The notes beneath the pieces are model-generated. The model had not been told where the DNA came from, ran no database searches, and worked only from the letters and a program-made list of their open reading frames with translations. Below are positions 9,225-16,340 of a DNA stretch of 35,943 nt, piece by piece. Within the stretch, counting starts at the first letter, position 1; each line of letters opens with the position of its first letter. Both the position numbers and the translations under genes were made by a program. Source of the DNA: DATHSY01 sp046729855 (GTDB lineage: Bacteria > Actinomycetota > UBA4738 > HRBIN12); NCBI GenBank assembly GCA_046729855.1, contig JBKPHM010000083.1, positions 1 through 35,943 of the forward strand, in the 5' to 3' direction.

Positions 9225-9950
9225 ATGACACAGCAATCGATCTTGGGACGGATCGCGCAGCTGACCAAGGCCAACATCAACGCGCTGCTCGACGCCGCCG
9301 AGGACCCGGAAAAGATGCTGGATCAGATGATCCGCGACTACATGGACAATCTCGACGAGGCAAACGACGCGGTGGCGACCACGATCGGGAACCTGCGGAT
9401 GATGGAGGAGGACGAGCGGGAGGCACGTGAGACGGCGACTGAGTGGGGAACGAAGGCTGCCGCCGCGGCGAGGAAAGCCGACGATCTGCGCGCCCAGGGC
9501 AACACGGCCGACGCCGACAAGTTCGAGAACCTGGCACGCATCGCCCTGAAGAAGCAGATCGACTACGAGGAGCAAGCGAAGACCCTCCAGCCGACGATCG
9601 CTCAGCAGACCGAGGTCGTCGAGAAGCTGAAGGTCGGGATACAGACGATGAACGCCAAGCTCGAGGAGCTCAACACCAAGCGCGACGAGCTCGTCTCCCG
9701 AGCGAAGATGGTGCGGGCGCAGGCCGAGGTCCACGATGCCCTGAGCAGCGTGGATGTGATGGATCCGACCAGCGAGGTCTCTCGGTTCGAGGACAAGATC
9801 CGCCGGGAGGAGGCGCGCGTCGCCGGACAGGCAGAGCTGGCCGCATCGTCGCTTGACGCTCAGTTCGAGAGCCTCGACGACGCGGCAGAGGACGCGGAGG
9901 TAGAGGCCCGGCTCGCCGCGCTCCGGGGCGGCACGACATCCGGGTCGTAG
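9225..9950 (+). CDS. pspA: PspA/IM30-family membrane-stress protein
   Basis: A 241-residue, almost entirely helical protein. The N-terminal region ILGRIAQLTKANINALLDAAEDPEKMLDQMIRDY is diagnostic of PspA/Vipp1 (amphipathic helix 1 plus the DPEK turn); the middle is a long coiled coil rich in E, K, R and A, including KKQIDYEEQAKTLQPTI. The start at 9225 has GGAGGGAGG just upstream. PspA proteins bind stressed inner membranes and assemble into ESCRT-III-like rods or rings. Acidic residues near the end (LDDAAEDAEVEARLAALRGG) match the usual C-terminus. It lies between the TPM gene and the radical SAM gene on one apparent transcript. Confidence 0.92.
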   Translation: MTQQSILGRIAQLTKANINALLDAAEDPEKMLDQMIRDYMDNLDEANDAVATTIGNLRMMEEDEREARETATEWGTKAAAAARKADDLRAQGNTADADKFENLARIALKKQIDYEEQAKTLQPTIAQQTEVVEKLKVGIQTMNAKLEELNTKRDELVSRAKMVRAQAEVHDALSSVDVMDPTSEVSRFEDKIRREEARVAGQAELAASSLDAQFESLDDAAEDAEVEARLAALRGGTTSGS

Positions 9951-9963
9951 TCTCGAGGGGCCG

Positions 9964-11049
9964 ATGGTGCAGGTCGCAGAGAGCAGCCACCCGACGCGCT
10001 GGTGGACCGCCCTGGACGATGGGCGCGTCCGCTGCGACGTCTGCCCCCGAGCGTGTTCGTTGCACGAGGGTCAGCGCGGCCTCTGCTTCGTGCGGATGCG
10101 CGAGGGCGACCGGATCGTCCTCACCACGTACGGACGGTCCAGCGGGTTTTGCATCGACCCCATCGAGAAGAAGCCGCTGAACCACTTCCTGCCCGGGACG
10201 TCGGTTCTGTCGTTCGGCACGGCGGGGTGCAACCTCGCATGCCGGTTCTGCCAGAACTGGGACATCTCGAAGTCCCGCGAGATCGACACGCTCACGGACG
10301 AGGCCTCGCCCGACACGATCGCCCAGGCCGCGGAGCGGCTCGGGTGCCGGAGCGTGGCGTTCACCTACAACGACCCGGTGATCTTCCTCGAGTACGCGAC
10401 CGATATCGCCGATGCGTGCCGCGAACGCGGGATCAAGGCGGTCGCCGTCACGGCCGGCTACATCAACGCCGACCCGCGTGTCGAGTTCTACCGGCACATG
10501 GACGCTGCGAACGTGGACCTGAAGGGGTTCACCGAGGACTTCTACCACCGGATCTGCAGCGGACACCTCCGCCCGGTCCTCGAGACCCTCGAATACCTCA
10601 AGCACGAGACGTCGGTGTGGTTCGAGATCACGAACCTGTTGATCCCCGGGCTGAACGATTCCGACTACGAGGTCGACGCGATGACGAGGTGGGTGGTGGA
10701 CCGGCTCGGACCGGACGTGCCGATGCACTTCACGGCGTTCCACCCCGACTGGAAGATGCGCGACCGCCCGCCGACGCCGCCGGCGACGCTGTCGAGGGCA
10801 CGAGCGATCGCGCTCCGCAACGGCGTCCGGTACGCCTACACCGGCAACGTGCACGATCGCGAGGGGCAGAGTACGTACTGCCACGCGTGCGGCCAGGTCC
10901 TCGTGTCCCGCGACTGGTACCAACTCGGGACGTGGAACGTCGCGCACGACGGGGTGTGCGCCGCGTGCGGGGAACCGTGCGCCGGCATGTTCCAGGCGAG
11001 GCCGGGCCACTGGGGCGCACGCCGACTACCGGTCCGGCTCGGCGCGTGA
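9964..11049 (+). CDS. amrS: AmmeMemoRadiSam system radical SAM enzyme
   Basis: A 361-residue radical SAM protein. The cluster motif CNLACRFC gives Cys89, Cys93 and Cys96 for the 4Fe-4S cluster that cleaves S-adenosylmethionine. The N-terminal CDVCPRAC...GQRGLCFVR motif and the following IEKKPLNHFLPG are typical of the AmrS/PflA-like family. Characteristic later motifs include AFTYNDPVIFLEYA, NVDLKGFTEDFY and GNVHDREGQSTYC. The C-terminus carries a zinc-ribbon-like set of Cys pairs (CHACG ... CAACGEPCAG). The gene is 13 bases downstream of pspA and is followed immediately by the Memo gene. The physiological substrate of the AMMECR1-Memo-RadiSam trio is not established. Confidence 0.94.
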   Translation: MVQVAESSHPTRWWTALDDGRVRCDVCPRACSLHEGQRGLCFVRMREGDRIVLTTYGRSSGFCIDPIEKKPLNHFLPGTSVLSFGTAGCNLACRFCQNWDISKSREIDTLTDEASPDTIAQAAERLGCRSVAFTYNDPVIFLEYATDIADACRERGIKAVAVTAGYINADPRVEFYRHMDAANVDLKGFTEDFYHRICSGHLRPVLETLEYLKHETSVWFEITNLLIPGLNDSDYEVDAMTRWVVDRLGPDVPMHFTAFHPDWKMRDRPPTPPATLSRARAIALRNGVRYAYTGNVHDREGQSTYCHACGQVLVSRDWYQLGTWNVAHDGVCAACGEPCAGMFQARPGHWGARRLPVRLGA

Positions 11050-11051
11050 CG

Positions 11052-11846
11052 ATGCTCCCCGGCCTCCGCCCACCGGCGGCGGCGGGCTCGTTCTATCCGG
11101 AGACGCGGGAGGCGCTCGCCCGGACCGTGGACCGGCTCCTCGAGGTCGAGGGGCCCGGTCTCGCGGAGCGGCCGGCCGCGGTGATCGTTCCGCACGCGGG
11201 CTACGCGTACTCGGGCCGCGTCGCCGCGATCGCGTACGCGGCGGTGCGAGCGTGGGCCTCCGGAACGGCCGCCGTCGCCATCTTCGGGCCGGCGCACTTC
11301 GCGTTGCTCGAGGGCTGCGCGACGACCTCGGCGACGGCATGGCGCACTCCGCTCGGCGACGTCGGCGTGGACGAGCGGCTGCGGGACGTCGCCCTCGCTA
11401 CCGGGCTCGTCGCCGTCGCCGACGCGGCGCACGCCGGCGAGCACTCGCTGGAGGTGCAGTTGCCGTTCCTCCAACGCCTGGTCGGCGACCGGGTGCGGTT
11501 CCTGCCGGTGGCGGTCGGCGATGCGCGGGCCGCCGATGTGGCCTCGGTGATCCAGGAGATGGAACCGGTCGCGGATCTCGTCGTCGTGAGCACGGATCTC
11601 AGCCACTACGAGGACGTCGCGACCGCTCGCCGACAGGACGACCGAACGATCGCGGGGATCGTCGCGCGGGACCCGGACGCGATCGCGTCGCGCGACGCGT
11701 GCGGCCGATACGCGCTCCGCGGCGCGCTGGCGTTCGCCCGCCGAAACGACCGAGAGATCCGCCTGCTTGCGGCCGCCACGTCGGCCGACGCCGGCGGCGA
11801 GCCCGACCGCGTCGTCGGCTACGCCTCGTTCGCGATCGGCTCCTGA
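11052..11846 (+). CDS. amrB: AmmeMemoRadiSam system protein B (Memo family)
   Basis: A 264-residue Memo-family protein related to extradiol dioxygenases. Conserved pieces are the start LRPPAAAGSFYP, VPHAGYAYSG, FGPAHF, AGEHSLEVQLPFL and STDLSHYED, which supply the His/Asp/Cys cluster of the family. The start may be ATG 11052, two bases after the amrS stop, or the in-frame GTG at 11046 that overlaps that stop as GTGA; either way the genes are coupled. The third member of the set, the AMMECR1 protein (AmrA), is not next to it. The 3' end overlaps the FAD monooxygenase gene on the other strand by 28 bases. Confidence 0.92.
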   Translation: MLPGLRPPAAAGSFYPETREALARTVDRLLEVEGPGLAERPAAVIVPHAGYAYSGRVAAIAYAAVRAWASGTAAVAIFGPAHFALLEGCATTSATAWRTPLGDVGVDERLRDVALATGLVAVADAAHAGEHSLEVQLPFLQRLVGDRVRFLPVAVGDARAADVASVIQEMEPVADLVVVSTDLSHYEDVATARRQDDRTIAGIVARDPDAIASRDACGRYALRGALAFARRNDREIRLLAAATSADAGGEPDRVVGYASFAIGS

Positions 11847-13450
11847 GGCGGGAGCCAGCGGTCCAGGTACGCACCGACCTGCTCGAGGTCCGTGGATGCC
11901 GATCGGAACGCCACGTGACCGTCCGGCCGCACCAGGTACTGAGCCGCGCGCTCGACGCCGAGCCGCGCGAACGCCTCACCCCGAACGTCGTGGAGGGCGC
12001 CCGGCCGCTCGTCCCTCGTGAGGCGATGAACGGTCAGCACATGTGCCCGTCGTTCCCGGATGCTGTCGATCTCGACGTCATCCCACCCCTCCGCCGGACC
12101 GCAGAGCAGCAGATGAAACGTCGGCGCGGCCAGCGCTTCCTGCAACCAGCACGGTGACCGATCCCGTTCGACGCGCGCGTCCGGAAGCCGATCGCCCGCC
12201 CTCGGCCCATTCCTCGGTGACGGGCTCCCCTCCGTCGAGCACGGGCTCTCGCGGTACCGGACGCCGAGCTCGGCAAGCATCCGGAACCCCGCCGCTCGGA
12301 CCCACGGGACGCGGCCGATCACGGCGAGGGCTCGAGGGGCGATGTGCGTTCGGATGAAGCCGGCGACCGGGTGGGTCGCGGTCCCGGCCGTGAACGCCCG
12401 ATCGCTCAGCCTGATCACCGAGCGACCGACCGGCCACCGTTCGAGGTGATAGGTCTCGAGCAGCCCGGCGTCGGCACGATTCGAGGAGACGAGCGCGAGC
12501 TTCCACCCGACGTTCCAGGCGTCCTGGATCCCGGTATTCATCCCCTGCGCGCCGGCCGGGCTGTGCACGTGAGCGGCATCCCCCGCTAGGAAGACGCGAC
12601 CCACGCGGTACCGGGTCGCTTGCCGGTGCTGCAGGCCGAACCTCGTCATCCATGCCGGATCACGCAATCGGACCGCACCGCCCGTGTACGAGTCGACGAG
12701 GGACTGGACGTCCGTCAGCCGCACGCCGGTCGACCCGTCGCGTTCCGCGTCGTCCGACGGAACGCGTCCGATCACGCGCCAGCTCGTCGGGTGTCCCAAC
12801 GGGAAGAACAACAGGACGCCACGTCGGCCGAGGTACGCGTGGGCGACGTCCGGATCGAGGTCGCCGTCCGCCTCGACGTCCGCGAGCACGAACATCGGCG
12901 CGTACGGACGGCCGACGAACGGGATCCGTGCCAGGCGTCGGACGGAGCTGCCCGCACCGTCGCACCCAACGAGGAACCGAGGACGCACGAGCTCGGTTTC
13001 GCCGCCGCCTCGGCGAAGGGTACAGACCACGTCATCGTCCTGTGGTTCGAACGAGATGAGCTCGGTGCGTCGCTCCACCGCGACGCCTCCGGCGGCGAGA
13101 GCCTCGTTCAACACGCGCTCGGTCTCGGCCTGCGAGAGGAAGAGCAGGAACGGATACGCGGTGTCCTTGAGCCCGATGTCGAACAGCCGAAGCCGCTCCC
13201 GGTGTCCGTCCGCGCGGAGCTCAAGCTGGACGGCGGTGCGGCCGAGCTCCACCAGCTCGTCGGCCACGCCGAGGCCCCGAAGGACCTCCAGTGACCGCGG
13301 CTGCACCGCGAGCGCCCTCGACTCGTGCACCCGGTCGGCGCCCCGGTCGATGACGCGGATCGTGGAACCGAACGTGGCGAGCTGTCCCGCCAGCGTGAGC
13401 CCCGTGGGACCCGCGCCGACGACCAGGACATCGGGATCGCGCTTCGACAT
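11819..13450 (-). CDS. FAD-dependent aromatic monooxygenase (PheA/TfdB family)
   Basis: A 543-residue group A flavoprotein monooxygenase. The dinucleotide-binding GxGxxG is VVGAGPTGLTLAG at about 9-21; the second FAD motif is VGRVFLAGDAAHVHSPAGAQGMN, followed by NTGIQDAWNVGWKLALV, typical of the phenol-hydroxylase/polyketide-hydroxylase group. The DG motif is FLVGCDGAGSSVRR. The C-terminal hundred residues resemble the thioredoxin-like tail of this family. Such enzymes use NADPH and oxygen to hydroxylate aromatic rings; the substrate cannot be read from the sequence. ATG 13450 is chosen by homology of the N-terminus (MSKRDPDVLVVG), although the ribosome binding site is weak. It is single-gene and divergent from csbD with 46 bases between. 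Confidence 0.9.
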   Translation of the reverse strand: MSKRDPDVLVVGAGPTGLTLAGQLATFGSTIRVIDRGADRVHESRALAVQPRSLEVLRGLGVADELVELGRTAVQLELRADGHRERLRLFDIGLKDTAYPFLLFLSQAETERVLNEALAAGGVAVERRTELISFEPQDDDVVCTLRRGGGETELVRPRFLVGCDGAGSSVRRLARIPFVGRPYAPMFVLADVEADGDLDPDVAHAYLGRRGVLLFFPLGHPTSWRVIGRVPSDDAERDGSTGVRLTDVQSLVDSYTGGAVRLRDPAWMTRFGLQHRQATRYRVGRVFLAGDAAHVHSPAGAQGMNTGIQDAWNVGWKLALVSSNRADAGLLETYHLERWPVGRSVIRLSDRAFTAGTATHPVAGFIRTHIAPRALAVIGRVPWVRAAGFRMLAELGVRYRESPCSTEGSPSPRNGPRAGDRLPDARVERDRSPCWLQEALAAPTFHLLLCGPAEGWDDVEIDSIRERRAHVLTVHRLTRDERPGALHDVRGEAFARLGVERAAQYLVRPDGHVAFRSASTDLEQVGAYLDRWLPPQEPIANEA

Positions 13451-13496
13451 GACGAGCGGCGGGAACGATACCCCCAAGCGATCGAGGAGGCGGACG

Positions 13497-13688
13497 ATGG
13501 CGGGGACTCAGGACCAAGCCAAGGGGAAGGCGAACCAGGCTGCCGGCAAGGTGAAGAAGGCCGTCGGCAAGGCCACGAAGAACCCGACGCTGCGGGCGAA
13601 GGGCGCTGCCCAGGAGGCGAAGGGTAAGGCGCAGAACGCCCTGGGCGGAGCCGACCGCAAGCTCCGGCGCACCGCCCGGAACATCTGA
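13497..13688 (+). CDS. csbD: CsbD-family stress protein
   Basis: A 63-residue basic hydrophilic protein with the CsbD pattern of repeated GK/KGKA units: DQAKGKANQAAGKVKKAVGK followed by AKGAAQEAKGKAQNALG. CsbD proteins are general-stress proteins of unknown mechanism, controlled by sigma-B in Bacillus. The start is supported by GAGGAGG six bases upstream. It is divergent from the monooxygenase and ends five bases before the converging metallopeptidase gene. Confidence 0.87.
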   Translation: MAGTQDQAKGKANQAAGKVKKAVGKATKNPTLRAKGAAQEAKGKAQNALGGADRKLRRTARNI

Positions 13689-13692
13689 CGCC

Positions 13693-14472
13693 TCAGCCGA
13701 TCGCATCCGCGATCGCGTTCACGACCCGTGCCACGGCGGCATCGATCCTCCCGGCGACCGTCCGCCGCGCACTCGGCCTCGCGCCGATCCCGGCTCCCTC
13801 CACCAGGCGTGCAAGATCGTCGACGTAGGCTGGCGTCGAGAAGGGCACGCCACGACGGTCCTCCGTGGCTCCGTTGCGCGAGCGCCAGAGCTCGGTGACG
13901 ATCTGCGCTTGCCCCTCCTTGGTGAAGGACGTCAGCGACGTTGCCGTGCGGACGCCGTCGGGGCCGCCGAAGTCGTAGGGATCGCCCCCGAGGAACCGGC
14001 CGACCTGCTCGACGAACCCTTTGAGGAGCTGCGCCTGTCCGCTCTGGTGCTCCCAGACGTGCGCCAGCTCGTGGATCAGGGTCGATTCGCTCGGCAGCTC
14101 GTCCACGGCGCGCGGCCGTTTGAAACGGACCACGTCGCTGCACGTCCACCCGGTCCGTGGAGGACCGAGGACCAGCCAGCTGCCGCGCACCCTCACCCGC
14201 GACAGGTCGAGCGACGCGCCGAAGAACGACGCCGCCCGCTCCAGCCATCGGTCGACCGGACAGACCGTCACGTGGAACTCGACGATCTCGGTGCCGGCCG
14301 TGGCCGTCACCACGTGCTCGCCACCGTCGGCGAACACGGTCGAGAACGACGAACGGGTGCCCGTGGCGGGCGTGCCGCCCCCCGACCATGCGACCTGCGC
14401 GGCGTCCCGATCGCGTGCCGAGACCGAGAACCGGAAGCGATCACCGGGGAAGCCGACCCGGCGTTCCCTCAC
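13693..14472 (-). CDS. HExxH putative zinc metallopeptidase, coupled to the SLATT-like gene
   Basis: A 259-residue protein. Residues 134-142 read HELAHVWEH, a zincin motif with two zinc ligands (His134, His138) and catalytic Glu135. A second conserved-looking element, KEGQAQIVTE at 185-194, offers Glu186 or Glu194 as third ligand; this HE-AHVW plus E-QAQIV pair is seen in DUF4157-like and related uncharacterised peptidases. Residues about 8-70 look like an immunoglobulin/PKD-type beta domain (GGEHVVTATAG). There is no signal peptide, so it should be cytoplasmic unless the start is wrong. The GTG start overlaps the TGA of the SLATT-like gene (GTGA), so translation is coupled. Two Cys (71, 111) are present. 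The activity is inferred from the motif only. Confidence 0.7.
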   Translation of the reverse strand: MRERRVGFPGDRFRFSVSARDRDAAQVAWSGGGTPATGTRSSFSTVFADGGEHVVTATAGTEIVEFHVTVCPVDRWLERAASFFGASLDLSRVRVRGSWLVLGPPRTGWTCSDVVRFKRPRAVDELPSESTLIHELAHVWEHQSGQAQLLKGFVEQVGRFLGGDPYDFGGPDGVRTATSLTSFTKEGQAQIVTELWRSRNGATEDRRGVPFSTPAYVDDLARLVEGAGIGARPSARRTVAGRIDAAVARVVNAIADAIG

Positions 14473-15092
14473 GTGCCGGCGACGCTCGTCCCGTCGGGGA
14501 TCACGACCTCGTGCGGTGAATCCGCCCGGTTGGACCCGCCGGTGGAGCGCACGAAACGCTCCTCGAGCGAGCGCCAGCGCCGTCTCCCGACCCCGGGCGA
14601 CTCCTTCGCGTATCGATCCATCCGGTGCCGGGCGTCGTTCAGCGCGCGGTCGGGCTCCGGCCGAACCGCGCGCGCCGTCGCGAGCGTCGCCGTCATCTCC
14701 CGCTCGAGCGAGCCGTACCGCAGACCCGCGATCCGGTGGCTCCCCGCCCTGGCGCCGTACCGAGCGAAGGCCTGCGCGCTCGCGAGGGCCGCCCCGATGA
14801 GCGCGATGACACCGACCGCGACCATCACGGCGTCCGCATCAAGGCCCGCGTTCGCCAACGCCCGAGCACCGACCCCCCCGATCGAAGCGAGGGCGGCGGC
14901 TCCCGCGAGCAACGCGGCGATGACGACGAGAACGCTCAAGACGACGTCCCAGCTCCGCAGGCGCTCGGCGGTCAGGCGGTGGGCGTACGCGGCGAGCGCG
15001 ACCTCACGGCGCCACGACACATAGAGATCCTCGATCGGCGGGGTCCACGCGAACGTCAGGACGACATCGTCGGGGTCTCTTGGCATCGACAT
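14469..15092 (-). CDS. SLATT-like two-helix membrane protein
   Basis: A 207-residue protein with a short N-terminal region, two transmembrane helices (about 49-70 and 87-107) joined by a 16-residue loop, then a helical cytoplasmic part. The segment before helix 1 (WRREVALAAYAHRLTAERLRSW) and that after helix 2 (ARYGARAGSHRIAGLRYGSLERE) match the layout of SLATT domains (SMODS and SLOG-associating two-helix effectors) and related DUF4231-type proteins. SLATT proteins are thought to be pore-forming effectors of nucleotide-sensing conflict systems. No CD-NTase, SLOG or other sensor gene is visible here; the only partner is the coupled HExxH gene. The start at 15092 has CTGGAGGTGAGG upstream. Family assignment is by eye and moderate. 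Confidence 0.6.
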   Translation of the reverse strand: MSMPRDPDDVVLTFAWTPPIEDLYVSWRREVALAAYAHRLTAERLRSWDVVLSVLVVIAALLAGAAALASIGGVGARALANAGLDADAVMVAVGVIALIGAALASAQAFARYGARAGSHRIAGLRYGSLEREMTATLATARAVRPEPDRALNDARHRMDRYAKESPGVGRRRWRSLEERFVRSTGGSNRADSPHEVVIPDGTSVAGT

Positions 15093-15229
15093 GACGGCCT
15101 CACCTCCAGACGACCCTAGCCCGATCCGCCCGGACAATCCTCCCGCCCGAGCCCGCAGGCCTTTTGGTCCTACCACGTCGGCGCCGCGCGCGCGAACGCG
15201 CCGCGCAGGCTCCAGGGGTTCGGGGATCG

Positions 15230-15420
15230 GTGACGATCGCCGATACGAGCGGCCTTCTGGCGCTCTTCGACCGAGCCGAGCCCGAGCACGCCGCCGTCGG
15301 CCGAATCGTCGCAGAGCTCGGTGAACCGCTCGTCGTCTCTCCGTACGTCGTCGCCGAGCTCGCCGTCCTCGAGGAGCTCGCAGGCGCTCCGGCCTCTCTC
15401 GGGTGGACGATTCAAGCTGC
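15230..15420 (+). pseudogene. VapC-like PIN-domain toxin remnant
   Basis: From the GTG at 15230 the translation VTIADTSGLLALFDRAEPEH is the usual start of an actinobacterial VapC/PIN ribonuclease, including the first catalytic Asp in ADTSG. It continues VGRIVAELGEPLVVSPYVVAELAVLEELAGA. In intact relatives SPYVVAEL is followed by about fifteen residues before the next helix ending in ...AELAVLxELAGG, so an internal deletion between two AEL-like points is likely. After LAGA the PIN similarity ends, and the C-terminal Asp residues of the active site are missing. The frame then stays open by chance into the DoxX gene. No antitoxin gene is adjacent. A dead toxin remnant is the best reading. Confidence 0.65.
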
Positions 15421-15520
15421 TCCCGTAAGACGAGAGCCAGCTTCGGGAAGCATCCGGCGTCCCTCCGGGTTAGCGTCTTCCGAAGATCTGTCTGCCCGCC
15501 GCGTCGGAAGGGAGGGTCCG

Positions 15521-15937
15521 ATGGATGCGCTGTTCCTGATCGGGCGGATCCTGTTCGCGTTGCTGTTCGTCTCGTCGGGCGTCATGGGTCACCTCGTCTC
15601 GTACCAGCAGCTCCGCGGGTACGCCGAGAGCAAGGGGTTCCCGATGGCCGGGCCGGCCGTGTTGGTCAGCGGCGTCGGGATCATCCTGGGCGGGATCGGG
15701 ATCGCGGTCGGGTGCTGGGCCGATCTCAGCGCGCTGGGGATCGCCGTGTTCCTCTTCTTTACGTCGTTCTTCATCCATTCCTTCTGGAGGGAGACCGAGC
15801 AGATGGCGCGGATCACGGAGATGACGCAGTTCCAGAAGGACCTCGCGCTGCTCGGGGCGGCGATCGTGTTCTTCGTCGTCACGGCCTACGGCGGGGAGTT
15901 CGGTCCCCAGCTGGTCGGCCCGGCGCTCGCTCTGTGA
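15521..15937 (+). CDS. DoxX-family membrane protein
   Basis: A 138-residue protein with four membrane helices (about 4-24, 43-64, 70-90, 108-126). The start MDALFLIGRILFALLFVSSGVMG and the later Gly-rich helix are typical of DoxX/SURF4-like proteins. The start at 15521 is set by GGAAGGGAGGG upstream; the frame is open 5' of it because of the toxin remnant. Family members include subunits of thiosulfate:quinone oxidoreductase and mycobacterial DoxX, which associates with SodA and a thiol transporter in oxidative defence, but most are unassigned. The stop codon lies inside the terminator hairpin at 15922-15946. Confidence 0.82.
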   Translation: MDALFLIGRILFALLFVSSGVMGHLVSYQQLRGYAESKGFPMAGPAVLVSGVGIILGGIGIAVGCWADLSALGIAVFLFFTSFFIHSFWRETEQMARITEMTQFQKDLALLGAAIVFFVVTAYGGEFGPQLVGPALAL

Positions 15938-15946
15938 GCGAGCGCC
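15922..15946. terminator. Bidirectional terminator hairpin between doxX and the CBS gene
   Basis: A perfect 11-bp inverted repeat (GGCGCTCGCTC at 15922-15932 and GAGCGAGCGCC at 15936-15946) with a TGT loop. The loop and right arm contain the TGA stop of the DoxX gene. It lies between two converging genes and has no strong U-tract on either side, as is usual for high-G+C actinobacteria. Confidence 0.65.
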
Positions 15947-15956
15947 CCTGATCCTC

Positions 15957-16340
15957 TCAGCCGGTCGCGACCGCCTGGGCGATGTCGCGCATCGAGACGA
16001 CGCCGACGACGGCATCTGCGTCCACGACGGGCAGGTGCCTGAAGCCGCCGAACAGCATCTGGTTCAGCGCCTCTCCCACGATGGTCTCCGGCCGCGTCGT
16101 CACCGGGTCGGCCGTCATCCACTGTGTGACCGACGAGATCCTCGCGAGGTCGGCGCTCGGGGATGACGTCAGGGCCCGCACGATGTCCCGCTCGGTGAAG
16201 ATGCCCACGAGCGAGCTCCCGTCGAGCACCAAGACCGAGCCCGTATGGTTCGTCCACATCATCCCGGCGGCCTGCGTGACGTTGGCCGACGGCGCCACCG
16301 TGACCAGTTCCGCGCTCATGATGTCGCGCACGATCGTCAT
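15957..16340 (-). CDS. CBS-domain-pair regulatory protein
   Basis: A 127-residue stand-alone Bateman module. Two CBS motifs are visible: VRDIMSAELVTVAPSANVTQA...GSVLVLDGSSLVGIFTERDIVRAL and QWMTADPVTTRPETIVGEAL...HLPVVDADAVVGVVSMRDIAQAV. The ERDI and MRDI ends are the nucleotide-contacting Asp positions of each repeat. Such proteins bind adenine nucleotides and regulate unknown partners. The ATG overlaps the stop of the panE-like gene (ATGA), and GGGGAGG precedes it, so the two are coupled. Confidence 0.9.
   Translation of the reverse strand: MTIVRDIMSAELVTVAPSANVTQAAGMMWTNHTGSVLVLDGSSLVGIFTERDIVRALTSSPSADLARISSVTQWMTADPVTTRPETIVGEALNQMLFGGFRHLPVVDADAVVGVVSMRDIAQAVATG

Noticed and set aside
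13693..15092. A complete CBASS or SLOG-type defence system around the SLATT-like gene
   Set aside because: No CD-NTase, SLOG, TIR, HNH or other sensor/effector gene is visible within several kilobases; only the peptidase partner is present.
15164..15937. One long open frame that could be a PIN-DoxX fusion protein
   Set aside because: The DoxX part has its own strong ribosome binding site and standard N-terminus at 15521, and the part between the PIN remnant and DoxX resembles nothing; the open frame is expected by chance at this G+C content.
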